Positions 6,592-13,490 of a stretch of DNA of 15,762 bases are shown here, in pieces. A model generated the notes under the pieces. That model was given only the letters and a program-made list of their open reading frames with translations, had not been told where the DNA came from and did no database searches. The DNA comes from Epilinea sp044228875 (lineage in GTDB: Bacteria; Chloroflexota; Anaerolineae; Epilineales; Epilineaceae): positions 1 to 15,762 of the forward strand of contig JBGAUA010000071.1 of the NCBI GenBank assembly GCA_044228875.1, read 5' to 3'. How positions within the stretch are numbered: the first letter of the stretch is position 1; each line of letters opens with the position of its first letter. Position numbers and translations under genes: made by a program.

Positions 6592-7008
6592 ATGCGATCG
6601 AGTATAGGCAAACAGAACATCGGCGTCGGCCTCCTGGTGCTGGCGGGATTCATGATCTACGGCTTCTACCTGATCTATGCGCGAGATTTCGCACCGGATC
6701 GTGAGGCATGGATTGCGGGAAGTGCCGTCGCCCCTCACTTCGAGGCAAGGTTGGCCCATGTGCACGGCAACCTGTTCGCCGTGCTGAACATCGTGTTTGG
6801 CGCGCTGCTGTTGTGGTTGCCGCTGCGTGAGCAGCGCGCCAAGTGGGTCTCATGGCTGGCCCTCGCCGGCCTCCTCATGCCGATCGGCATCCTGGCGGAA
6901 CTCTATCTTGGTCTACCCTTCTACCTGGTCCTCATCGGAGCCGTATCGATTGTCTCGGCGACGGCCCTCTTGGGATGGGAGGTGCTTCGCATGAAGGCTG
7001 CGTCATGA
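6592..7008 (+). CDS. Four-helix membrane protein with HVHGN motif
   Basis: The 138-residue protein has four predicted membrane helices (about residues 9-30, 59-78, 86-105 and 108-130). The motif 'EARLAHVHGN' (His56, His58, Asn60) stands at the start of helix 2, and a glutamate (Glu103) lies at the end of helix 3. The helix order and an 'AHxxG' element resemble the small membrane family that includes styrene oxide isomerase, whose members bind haem b through a histidine in this region. This is inference from pattern, with low sequence identity. The ribosome binding site AAGGGAG (6577-6583) is eight bases upstream. It follows the cupin gene by 57 bases. Given the haem-binding partners on each side, a role in haem or nitrogen-oxide chemistry in the membrane is plausible but unproven. 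Confidence 0.75.
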   Translation: MRSSIGKQNIGVGLLVLAGFMIYGFYLIYARDFAPDREAWIAGSAVAPHFEARLAHVHGNLFAVLNIVFGALLLWLPLREQRAKWVSWLALAGLLMPIGILAELYLGLPFYLVLIGAVSIVSATALLGWEVLRMKAAS

Positions 7009-7023
7009 GTAGCCCTCAGGAAG

Positions 7024-7052
7024 CTGACGGTGACAAGGCCTCCTGATAGGAT
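7024..7052 (+). promoter_or_regulatory. Weak candidate promoter for the large membrane gene
   Basis: CTGACG (7024-7029) and TAGGAT (7047-7052) are 17 bases apart; each matches its sigma-70-type consensus at four of six positions. They lie in the 131-base gap before the gene at 7140. The match is weak and could be chance. Confidence 0.2.
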
Positions 7053-7139
7053 GTTTGTGAAGACCGATCCCGTGAACGGCTTCCTCGGCAAGGACGGGGC
7101 GTGGCGCACACCTCACGTTGACTCCCGGGAGGAGAACCT

Positions 7140-8501
7140 ATGAGCCCGTACCTCTTGATGACCGCCGTCTATCTGCTGCTGGCGGTCCTGATGGCCGCCG
7201 ACGCGGCGCTGGTCAACTACGGGCTGGTACCGTGGTTCAACGGCATCCGCTGGCTGCGCATTCACGTGATCACGCTCGGCGCCGTGTCGCAGGCCCTCTT
7301 CGGGCTGCTGCCGGCACTCGTCGCGGGGGGGGGGGGGCCCGGGCGGGCCCCCGCACCCGGGGTGTCTGGGGGGGNNNNNNNNNNCTTTACCCCGCGCGGC
7401 GCGGGGGCGCCGCCCCGTTGGGGGCGGGGGCGCCCCCGCGGCGCGGCGCCCCCGCGCGCCCCGCGACCCAAGATCCGGTTAGACATCTGGACCTGGTTCA
7501 ATCTGGGGTTCGCGGTGCTGTTGGCGGGCATCCCGATCGTCAACGAGGCGCTCATCCTGCTCGGCGGCACGCTGGTGTTTGTCGCCGCCACGCTCTTGTT
7601 GTTGGAGTTGCGCTCGATCCGCCCCGCCGTGCCCGTCCCCTCTGCCGCGGCTCCGGGCCGAGGAGGTGGCAGCGGGTCGCTGAAGTTCTACGCGGCCGGC
7701 ATCGGCTACCTGCTGGTGGGCATCATCATCGGCACCGGCTATTTCTTGGGCTGGAGCCCGGTCTTGCGCATACAGGTGCCGCTCGAGGCCCACATCCATG
7801 CCAACAACTGGGGTTTCATGTCGCTGGCGTTCGCCGGTCTGATGATCGACATGTACCCCGCATGGTCGGGCAAGCAGTTGGCGTGGCCGCGCTCGCTGAC
7901 GCCCATCTTCTGGCTGCTGACCATCGGAGCTCTGGGCTTGGTGCTGGGTCCTTGGCTCCGCTCCAACGTGTTCTCGGTGCCCGGCATCCTGCTGTTCTTG
8001 GCAGGCACGTTCTGGCTCCTGGCCAACGTGATCAAGCCGCTGTGGGGCGATGGCGAGACGTGGTCGCGGCCCGGTCCTTGGCATCTGGTCACATCGTACC
8101 TCTGGATCATCTTCCCGGTGCTCATGGCGCCGATGATCGTCCTGGGCGTCGAGGGCTTCCCGGGCGCCGAGGTGGAGGCCAACGCGCCTCAGGCGCTGGT
8201 CTACGGTTGGGTGCTTCAGTTCGGGTTCGCCTTCGTGGGCTACTTCTTCGATCGCGCGTTCCGGCCCTCGGCGCGGGCGCGCCTGGGCGGCAACTGGTTC
8301 AGCCTGCTGGCCGTGCATATCGGCGGGCTGTTGCTCTGGGCGGGCATCTTTCTGCCCGATATCGTGGGCCTGGTGCACGGCACGGCCTACGCGCTCTGGG
8401 CGCTGGCGACGGCGCCCATCGCGTGGGCCACCTGGCAGGCGCTGCGCGAGGGCCTCGCCGCGGCCGAGCACGGGGCCGTGGAGGAGCCGATGCCTCTGTA
8501 A
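7140..8501 (+). CDS. Haem-copper-oxidase-like / NnrS-like polytopic membrane protein, interrupted by assembly gap
   Basis: The protein starts after a strong ribosome binding site (GGGAGGAG, 7127-7134). It opens with a helix and 'LRIHVITLGAVSQALFGLLP' (His42), a helix pattern seen in NnrS and in remote haem-copper oxidase relatives. After the gap it continues with roughly ten further membrane segments. These include 'EAHIHANNWGFMSLAFAGL' (His218 and His220 by the gapped count), 'GPWHLVTSYLWIIFPVL' (His315), 'LLAVHIGGLLLW' (His393) and 'LVHGTAYALW' (His413). The His pattern resembles subunit I of cbb3-type oxidases or NO reductases, but I cannot place a full copper/haem ligand set. The region 7325-7470 is an artefact-like G/C stretch around ten Ns (7375-7384), so about 45 residues there are unreliable and the true length is unknown. 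Frame continuity across the Ns may be coincidence. Probable partner of the three upstream genes. Confidence 0.75.
   Translation: MSPYLLMTAVYLLLAVLMAADAALVNYGLVPWFNGIRWLRIHVITLGAVSQALFGLLPALVAGGGGPGRAPAPGVSGGXXXXFTPRGAGAPPRWGRGRPRGAAPPRAPRPKIRLDIWTWFNLGFAVLLAGIPIVNEALILLGGTLVFVAATLLLLELRSIRPAVPVPSAAAPGRGGGSGSLKFYAAGIGYLLVGIIIGTGYFLGWSPVLRIQVPLEAHIHANNWGFMSLAFAGLMIDMYPAWSGKQLAWPRSLTPIFWLLTIGALGLVLGPWLRSNVFSVPGILLFLAGTFWLLANVIKPLWGDGETWSRPGPWHLVTSYLWIIFPVLMAPMIVLGVEGFPGAEVEANAPQALVYGWVLQFGFAFVGYFFDRAFRPSARARLGGNWFSLLAVHIGGLLLWAGIFLPDIVGLVHGTAYALWALATAPIAWATWQALREGLAAAEHGAVEEPMPL
7325..7470. other. Assembly gap (Ns 7375-7384) with unreliable G/C flanks
   Basis: Ten Ns are flanked on the left by a pure G run and G/C-only text. 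On the right, about 85 bases are almost wholly G and C. The translation here is Gly/Pro/Arg/Ala filler, unlike the hydrophobic protein before 7320 and after about 7475. This looks like low-quality contig ends joined by a scaffold gap of arbitrary size. Confidence 0.9.
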
Positions 8502-8569
8502 TGCCGTTCTCTCAGCTCACCCTGTTCGACCAGGTCCGGAGCGGGTCGGGCGACTCGCATCGTGCTCAT
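8387..8569 (-). CDS. Possible small gene or truncated 5' gene remnant
   Basis: Read on the minus strand, AGGAGGTGAACC follows directly after the TGA of the lipoprotein gene and leads into an ATG at 8569. This is an almost ideal ribosome binding site at good spacing, the best in the window. The frame runs 60 codons ('MSTMRVARPAPDLVEQGEL' and on), the last 38 of them antisense to the end of the gene at 7140. The composition of that second part (Ala, Ser, Arg) looks like a shadow. The start may be the beginning of a genuine gene cut off where the 5743-8501 cassette begins, or a true small gene. I recognise no family. Confidence 0.3.
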   Translation of the reverse strand: MSTMRVARPAPDLVEQGELRERHYRGIGSSTAPCSAAARPSRSACQVAHAMGAVASAQSA

Positions 8570-8581
8570 GGTTCACCTCCT

Positions 8582-9235
8582 TCAGGGCTCCATCCGCAAG
8601 CTCTGCGCCACCGCGTCGACCAGCGCCAGGTCACCCACTCCGCTGAGGATGACCGGCTGGCCCTCGATCACGGTCAGCCACTGGACCGTCGGTCCGGGGC
8701 CGCCCTGCGTATCGGCCAGCTCGATGCGGATGGCCGGCTGGCCGCCGAGCAGGGCGACGCGGGACGCGTCCGGCGGGGACCATTCCGGATGGGCGCCGGC
8801 GAAGGCATCCAGGTCGGTCGGGCCTTCCTTGACCACGGTCAGGTCGAGCTTCGTGCCGCCGGCGGGGATGCCGGCCTGCCCGCCGGGTCCGGGGTTCCAG
8901 GAACTGAAGGTGGCCGAGTAGGTCTGGCTGGCGATCTGGACCGCGTCCGTGGGCTCCGTCAGGCTCCAATCGGCGGGGTAGTCCACGGTAATGCCGGTCG
9001 CGGCGTCGGTGTAGGTGGCCAGGTCGCCGCCCAGGAGGGCTACATCGGGCGAGGCCGCGGATGGAGGCTGTGCGGCGTCCACGGTCGCCGCCATCACGGT
9101 CGGGCTGTCGCCGCCCACGGAGCTCGCGTCGGACGTCGTCGCGACGGGCCGCGCCGTGGGCGCCGCACAGGCGCTGCCGGCGACCAGGAGGAGGGCGGCG
9201 GCGAGGGCCGCGCCGCGCTGCGTGGGGATGCGCAT
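8582..9235 (-). CDS. Secreted lipoprotein-like protein of unknown function
   Basis: The protein is 217 residues. A signal peptide (basic start, hydrophobic residues about 9-20) ends near 'GSACAAP'. This is either a slightly atypical lipobox around the cysteine or a signal peptidase I site (ACA). A low-complexity Ala/Ser/Thr linker follows. The globular part starts around 'YTDAATGITVDYPADWSL' (about 75-92), the opening of a PsbP/Mog1-like alpha-beta fold common in exported proteins of GC-rich bacteria. It ends at 'GVGDLALVDAVAQSLRMEP', also typical of that fold, where a last helix follows. The specific role is unknown. AGAAGG lies six bases before the ATG. It sits 31 bases downstream of leuS on the same strand, so it may be read through from leuS. 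Confidence 0.8.
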   Translation of the reverse strand: MRIPTQRGAALAAALLLVAGSACAAPTARPVATTSDASSVGGDSPTVMAATVDAAQPPSAASPDVALLGGDLATYTDAATGITVDYPADWSLTEPTDAVQIASQTYSATFSSWNPGPGGQAGIPAGGTKLDLTVVKEGPTDLDAFAGAHPEWSPPDASRVALLGGQPAIRIELADTQGGPGPTVQWLTVIEGQPVILSGVGDLALVDAVAQSLRMEP

Positions 9236-9266
9236 GGCTGCCTTCTCGTTCGTGTCGCGAGTCGCC

Positions 9267-12152
9267 TCAGTTGGCGACGATATTGACCAAGGAGCCCGGC
9301 ACGACGATGACCTTGCGCACCGTCTTGCCCGCCAGGAAGGGTTGGACCGCCGCTTCGGCCAGGGCCAGGCGCTCCAGCTCGGCGCGGTCGGCGCCGGCGG
9401 GCACCTGGATGCGGGCGCGCACCTTGCCCAGCACCTGCACCGCGATCTCCACCGTGTCCGCCGCCAGGTAGCGCGGGTCGGCCGCCGGCCAGGGGGCCGT
9501 GGTCACGCTCTCGGCATGGCCCAGCCGCTCCCACAGCTCCTCGCCCAGGTGCGGGGCCATGGGGGCCAGCATGAGGACCAACGGCTCGGCCACTGCGCGG
9601 GGAAGGGCCGGCAGGCCGGTGATGGCGTTGGTCAGCTCGATGAGGGCGGCGATGGCCGTGTTGAACTGCAGGGCCGGCATGTCAGCGCTCACCTTGGCGA
9701 TGGTGCGGTGCAGGAGCCGCAGGAGTTCCTCGTCCGCCGGCGCGTCGCCGACGCGCAGGGCGCCGGTCTCCGCGTCGACCATCGCCCGCCAGACGCGACC
9801 CAGGAAGCGGCGGATGCCCACCATGTCCCGCGTGCTCCAGGGCTTGGAGGCCTCCAGCGGGCCCAGGTACATCTCATAGAGCCGCAGGATGTCCACGCCG
9901 TGGCTGGCGACCACGTCCTCCGGCGTGACCATGTTCTTCAGGCTCTTGCCCATCTTGCCGTATTCACGGTTCACCGCCTGGCCCTGGTACTCAAAGCTGC
10001 CGTCCTGCTCCACCACCTCGTCAGCCGGTACGTGAACGCCCCGATCGTCGGTATAGGCGTAGGCCTGGATCATGCCCTGGTGCACCAGCCGCTGCACCGG
10101 CTCGACCGTGCTCACGACACCCAGGTCGTAGAGTACCTTGTGCCAGAAGCGCACGTAGAGCAGGTGCAGCACGGCATGCTCGGCGCCGCCCACGTAGAGG
10201 TCGATGCCCTTGTCACCCATCCAGTAGCGCTCCTTGGCCGGGTCCACCAGGGCGCGGTCGTTGCGGGGGTCCAGGTAGCGCAGGTAGTACCAGTTGGAGC
10301 CGGCCCAATTGGGCATGGTGTTGAGCTCGCGCTCGTAGGTGATGCCGTCGATGTCCACCTTGCGCCAGGATTCCGGCGTGCGGGCCAGCGGCGGGCGCGG
10401 CGGAGCGTCGGGGTCGTCCGAGCCTTCGGGCTTGAAGTCCTCCATGTCCGGCAGGAGCACCGGCAGGTCGGCCTCGTCCACCGGCCGCACGCGGCCGTCC
10501 GGGCCGTGCAGGATGGGGAAGGGCTCGCCCCAGTAGCGCTGGCGACTGAAGAGCCAGTCGCGCAGCCGGTATTGCACCTTGCCCGCGCCTTGCCCCGTGC
10601 GCTCCAGCCAGGCGATGAGCGTCTGCCTGGCTTCCGCGCTGGGCTGGCCGTCCAGGCTGACGGCGTCGTTGGCCGAGTTGACGGCCAGGCCCTCGCCGGT
10701 GAAGACCTCGCCGTAATCCGCCACATGGGCCAGGTAGTCCTCGCGTGTCCCCGGGCGGCCCGCGGCGGTGGCCTGCGCGGCCAGCCAGCCCTCGTCCGGC
10801 AGCACCACGGGGACGACCGGCAGGTCGAAGGCCCGGGCGAAGGCGAAGTCGCGCTGGTCATGGGCCGGCACGGCCATGATGGCCCCGGTCCCGTAGCCCA
10901 TGAGCACGTAGTCGGCGATCCACACGGGGATGCGCTCGCCGGTGGCGGGGTTGACCGCCCGCCCTCCGGTGTCCACGCCCGTCTTGACCTTGCCCTCGGT
11001 CTGCCGATCCACCTCGCTTCGTGCGGCGGTCTGGACGCGGTAGGCGGCCACGGCGGCACGCTGGGCCGGTATGGTCAGCTGGTCCACCAGGGGATGCTCA
11101 GGCGCCAATACCATGTAGGTGGCGCCGAAGATGGTGTCCGGCCGGGTGGTGAAGACCTCGATGGCGACGTCGTCCGGATCGCCAGCGGCCCTCCCGCCGC
11201 CCGGGGCGCTGGATCCGTCGGGGACGGACCCTTCCGTGACGATGGGAAAGCGCACCCGTGCGCCCACCGAGCGGCCGATCCAGTTGCGCTGCATCTGGCG
11301 CGTGGCCTCAGGCCAGTCCAGGCCCTCCAGGTCGGCCAGCAGGCGATCGGCGTAGGCGGTGATGCGCAGCATCCACTGCTTCAGGGGGCGGCGGTACACC
11401 GGGAAGTTGCCGCGCTCGCTGCGGCCCTCGGCGGTGACCTCCTCGTTGGCCAGCACGGTGCCCAGGCCGGGACACCAGTTGACCGGCACCTCGGCCAGGT
11501 AGGCCAGGCGCACGCGGTCCAGGGCGGCATCCCGCTCGGCGGCGCTCAGCTCGGACCAGGCGCGGGAGCCGTCGCCGTCACGGGCGTCGGCGGCGAGCAG
11601 GAGGTCGCCCCCGGCGACCACGCGCCAGAGGCCTTGGGCCAGCTCGGCCTCCAGGTCGGCGACGGGCCGGGCGGCGAGCACTCGCGGGTCGTACCAGCTC
11701 TTGTAGCATTGCAGGAAGATCCACTGGGTCCACTTGTAATAGTCGGGATCCATGGTGCGGATCTCCCGCTCCCAGTCGTAGCCCAGCCCCAGCATCTTCA
11801 GCTGCTGGACCATGGTGGCGATGTTGGCCTCGGTGGTCAGGCGCGGATGCACGTTGTGCTCGATGGCGTACTGCTCCGCCGGCAGGCCGAAGGCGTCGAA
11901 GCCCATGGGATGCAGCACGTTGCGGCCGGTCATCCGCAGGTAGCGGGCGTAGATATCGGTGGCGATGTAGCCCAAGGGGTGCCCGATGTGCAGGCCCTTG
12001 CCCGAGGGGTAGGGGAACATGTCCAGCACGTAGGCCTTGGGCCGCGAGGCGTCGAAGCCCGCGTCGCCGGGGCCGGGGACGCGGTAGCTGCCGCGCGCCT
12101 CCCAGAGCGCCTGCCATTTCTTCTCGATGGCCTGGGGATCGTAGCCGTGCAT
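9267..12152 (-). CDS. leuS: Leucyl-tRNA synthetase
   Basis: LeuRS charges tRNA-Leu with leucine and hydrolyses mischarged tRNA. The 961-residue class I enzyme has the HIGH motif at residues 55-58 ('PSGKGLHIGHPLGY'). Its CP1 editing domain shows 'TTRPDTIFGATY' (335 on) and 'GTGAIMAVPAHDQRDFAFA' with the key region at 431-435. The KMSKS-type signature is KMGKS at 733-737, followed by the anticodon-binding domain. The zinc-type segment 'NWCPGLGTVLANEEV...GRSERGNFPV' lacks the second cysteine pair, as in a known bacterial subgroup. It is about 90-100 residues longer than many bacterial LeuRS. One insert follows 'YKSWYDPRVLAARP' and a short Gly/Ser/Pro-rich one precedes the 'TTRPDT' motif. AAGGCGG (12161-12167) lies eight bases before the ATG. 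A TATCAT box at 12212-12217 (minus strand) may be its -10. Confidence 0.98.
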   Translation of the reverse strand: MHGYDPQAIEKKWQALWEARGSYRVPGPGDAGFDASRPKAYVLDMFPYPSGKGLHIGHPLGYIATDIYARYLRMTGRNVLHPMGFDAFGLPAEQYAIEHNVHPRLTTEANIATMVQQLKMLGLGYDWEREIRTMDPDYYKWTQWIFLQCYKSWYDPRVLAARPVADLEAELAQGLWRVVAGGDLLLAADARDGDGSRAWSELSAAERDAALDRVRLAYLAEVPVNWCPGLGTVLANEEVTAEGRSERGNFPVYRRPLKQWMLRITAYADRLLADLEGLDWPEATRQMQRNWIGRSVGARVRFPIVTEGSVPDGSSAPGGGRAAGDPDDVAIEVFTTRPDTIFGATYMVLAPEHPLVDQLTIPAQRAAVAAYRVQTAARSEVDRQTEGKVKTGVDTGGRAVNPATGERIPVWIADYVLMGYGTGAIMAVPAHDQRDFAFARAFDLPVVPVVLPDEGWLAAQATAAGRPGTREDYLAHVADYGEVFTGEGLAVNSANDAVSLDGQPSAEARQTLIAWLERTGQGAGKVQYRLRDWLFSRQRYWGEPFPILHGPDGRVRPVDEADLPVLLPDMEDFKPEGSDDPDAPPRPPLARTPESWRKVDIDGITYERELNTMPNWAGSNWYYLRYLDPRNDRALVDPAKERYWMGDKGIDLYVGGAEHAVLHLLYVRFWHKVLYDLGVVSTVEPVQRLVHQGMIQAYAYTDDRGVHVPADEVVEQDGSFEYQGQAVNREYGKMGKSLKNMVTPEDVVASHGVDILRLYEMYLGPLEASKPWSTRDMVGIRRFLGRVWRAMVDAETGALRVGDAPADEELLRLLHRTIAKVSADMPALQFNTAIAALIELTNAITGLPALPRAVAEPLVLMLAPMAPHLGEELWERLGHAESVTTAPWPAADPRYLAADTVEIAVQVLGKVRARIQVPAGADRAELERLALAEAAVQPFLAGKTVRKVIVVPGSLVNIVAN

Positions 12153-12211
12153 GGGGCCTACCGCCTTCAGGGGAGCGGGTTCGACGGCGCCCGCCCGGGA
12201 ATGAAGGGCGA

Positions 12212-12217
12212 ATGATA
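12212..12217 (-). promoter_or_regulatory. Candidate -10 box for leuS
   Basis: Read on the minus strand the hexamer is TATCAT, one mismatch from TATAAT, about 60 bases upstream of the leuS ATG in the divergent spacer shared with cdd. There is no recognisable -35. The leader is too short for a T-box riboswitch, which is sometimes found before synthetase genes. Confidence 0.3.
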
Positions 12218-12263
12218 GCGGAGGGGCGATCGGAGGGCGGGACGGGCCACTGAAGATGTCCGC

Positions 12264-12290
12264 GACAGCCCGGCTGGACCCACGGCTGTC
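12264..12290 (+). promoter_or_regulatory. Inverted repeat upstream of cytidine deaminase
   Basis: GACAGCC (12264-12270) and GGCTGTC (12284-12290) form a perfect 7-bp inverted repeat with a 13-base centre, ending 19 bases before the cdd ATG. It could be an operator or leader hairpin. The function is not shown. Confidence 0.3.
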
Positions 12291-12309
12291 TCCAGGCCAT
12301 CATCCTCCC

Positions 12310-12720
12310 ATGGACGAGCACACCCTCCTGGCCGCCGCCCGCGCCGCGCGCCTCCAGGCCTACGCCCCTTACAGCGGCTACACCGTAGGGGCGGCGGTGC
12401 TTACCGACGACGGCCGCGTCTTCGGCGGCTGCAACGTGGAGAACGCCATGTATGGGGCCACCGTCTGTGCCGAGCGGGTGGCCGTGACCACGGCGGTGTC
12501 CGCCGGCGCCCGCCGCCTGTCGATGGTGGCTGTGGTCACCCTCAATGGCGGCACGCCCTGCGGCTTCTGCCGCCAGGTGCTCGCCGAGTTCGGCCCGCCG
12601 GAGCTGACCATCCTCGTCGCCGCCGCGGATCCCGCGCTGCCCGTCCGGCGCTTCACCCTGGCCCAGTTGCTGCCGGCGGCATGGGGTCCGGAGGATCTGG
12701 CGGGAGCTCGGGTGGACTGA
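12310..12720 (+). CDS. cdd: Cytidine deaminase
   Basis: It converts cytidine and deoxycytidine to uridine and deoxyuridine in pyrimidine salvage. The 136-residue protein is the short homotetrameric type. It shows 'AYAPYSGYTVGAAVL' (18-31), the substrate-binding 'GGCNVENAMYGATVCAER' with zinc ligand Cys53 and catalytic Glu55, and 'PCGFCRQ' with zinc ligands Cys84 and Cys87. The C-terminus keeps the family 'FTLAQLLPAAWGPEDL'. The frame is open to an ATG at 12256, but the protein from 12310 begins where the family normally does. No strong ribosome binding site precedes 12310. It is divergent from leuS. Its last 68 bases overlap the minus-strand gene ending at 12653, and conserved residues lie within the overlap, so this end is genuine. 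Confidence 0.95.
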   Translation: MDEHTLLAAARAARLQAYAPYSGYTVGAAVLTDDGRVFGGCNVENAMYGATVCAERVAVTTAVSAGARRLSMVAVVTLNGGTPCGFCRQVLAEFGPPELTILVAAADPALPVRRFTLAQLLPAAWGPEDLAGARVD

Positions 12721-13405
12721 GATCTGGAACGCTCCACAGGGCGGCCATCGTCAGCACAGCACCGAAGGCCAGGCCGGCCACCAGCAGCAGCCCGGCCGCC
12801 GGCGCCAGCCCGATGCGCCGGAAGCGGCTGGCGATGGCCTGTGTCCGCGGCGGCTCGTAGCGCAGGCGCAGGGCCAGGTCTCCCGGCAGGGGCGCGCCGT
12901 CGAAGCGCGCCTCCGGGCCTGGCCAGGCGTCGCCGCCGCTGGTCCACACGGTCACCGGGTTGCCGCCTGCCTCCGGCCGCGCCACCCGCAAGGCCAGCAG
13001 GTGGCCCTCGATACCCGTGGCCGGCGTGGGCAGCTCGAAGCGCCGCCAGGCATTGTCGGCCACCGAGGCACATTGTATCTCCCAGGTAGCCAGCGCCCGG
13101 TCCTCTGGCCCAGCGCCACCTCCGGCCTCAGCCGCCACACCGGACCCATGTGCCCCCCCCAAGTCGACCACCACCACCTGCAGCCGCCCATCCGCCGCTT
13201 TGGCGTAGTTGGCCAGCACCAGCTCCACCGCCGTCAAGCGGTCCGCCACCGCCGTGAAGCGCTGCTCCAACACCCGCCCCGCCTCCAGCGGTGGGGCGGG
13301 GGCGCGGGTGTCCAGCTGGCCGTCGTCGTGAGGCCCGGAGAGACCCGCCAGGAGCAAGAGCGTGAGCAGCAGCCAAGACAGGCAAACCGCGGTGGGGCGA
13401 CTCAC
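12653..13405 (-). CDS. Membrane-anchored ectodomain protein of a polysaccharide locus
   Basis: The 250-residue protein has an N-terminal hydrophobic segment (about 8-22), an outer domain (about 40-190) and a C-terminal membrane helix (about 199-224) ending in a proline-rich tail. The outer domain, with 'QRFTAVADRLTAVELVLANY', 'VADNAWRRFELP' and 'NPVTVWTSGGDAWPG', looks like a beta-sandwich. I recall this domain, from memory only, fused to or beside glycosyltransferases in Chloroflexota and Cyanobacteria. It may bind polysaccharide or assist export. Translation starts at GTG (13403-13405) without a visible ribosome binding site. It follows the Wzm gene by 85 bases on the same strand. Its last 68 bases lie antisense to the 3' end of cdd, so the proline-rich tail may be an extension gained by stop-codon loss. 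Confidence 0.7.
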   Translation of the reverse strand: MSRPTAVCLSWLLLTLLLLAGLSGPHDDGQLDTRAPAPPLEAGRVLEQRFTAVADRLTAVELVLANYAKAADGRLQVVVVDLGGAHGSGVAAEAGGGAGPEDRALATWEIQCASVADNAWRRFELPTPATGIEGHLLALRVARPEAGGNPVTVWTSGGDAWPGPEARFDGAPLPGDLALRLRYEPPRTQAIASRFRRIGLAPAAGLLLVAGLAFGAVLTMAALWSVPDLSPPELPPDPPDPMPPAATGPG

Positions 13406-13490
13406 GGGATCGCGGGTTCGCGGGAGGCGGTCCGCCGGCCGACCTGGATCCTGGCCTTCATGCCGCCCGAGCCACCCCTTCCAAGCCCGC

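Noticed and set aside
7325..7470. G/C-rich stretch as a regulatory repeat or G-quadruplex
   Set aside because: It is next to Ns and interrupts an otherwise well-formed membrane protein. Poor sequence at contig ends is the simpler explanation.
7118..9286. Very long plus-strand open frame of 722 codons
   Set aside because: It overlaps the well-supported genes at 7140-8501 (other frame) and 8582-9235 (other strand), and its translation is Arg/Gly/Ala-rich with no family features. It passes through the N gap.
9015..12215. 1066-codon plus-strand frame opposite leuS
   Set aside because: It is a mirror of leuS codon bias in GC-rich DNA. The translation is His/Gln/Gly/Val-rich with no domain, while leuS has every expected motif.
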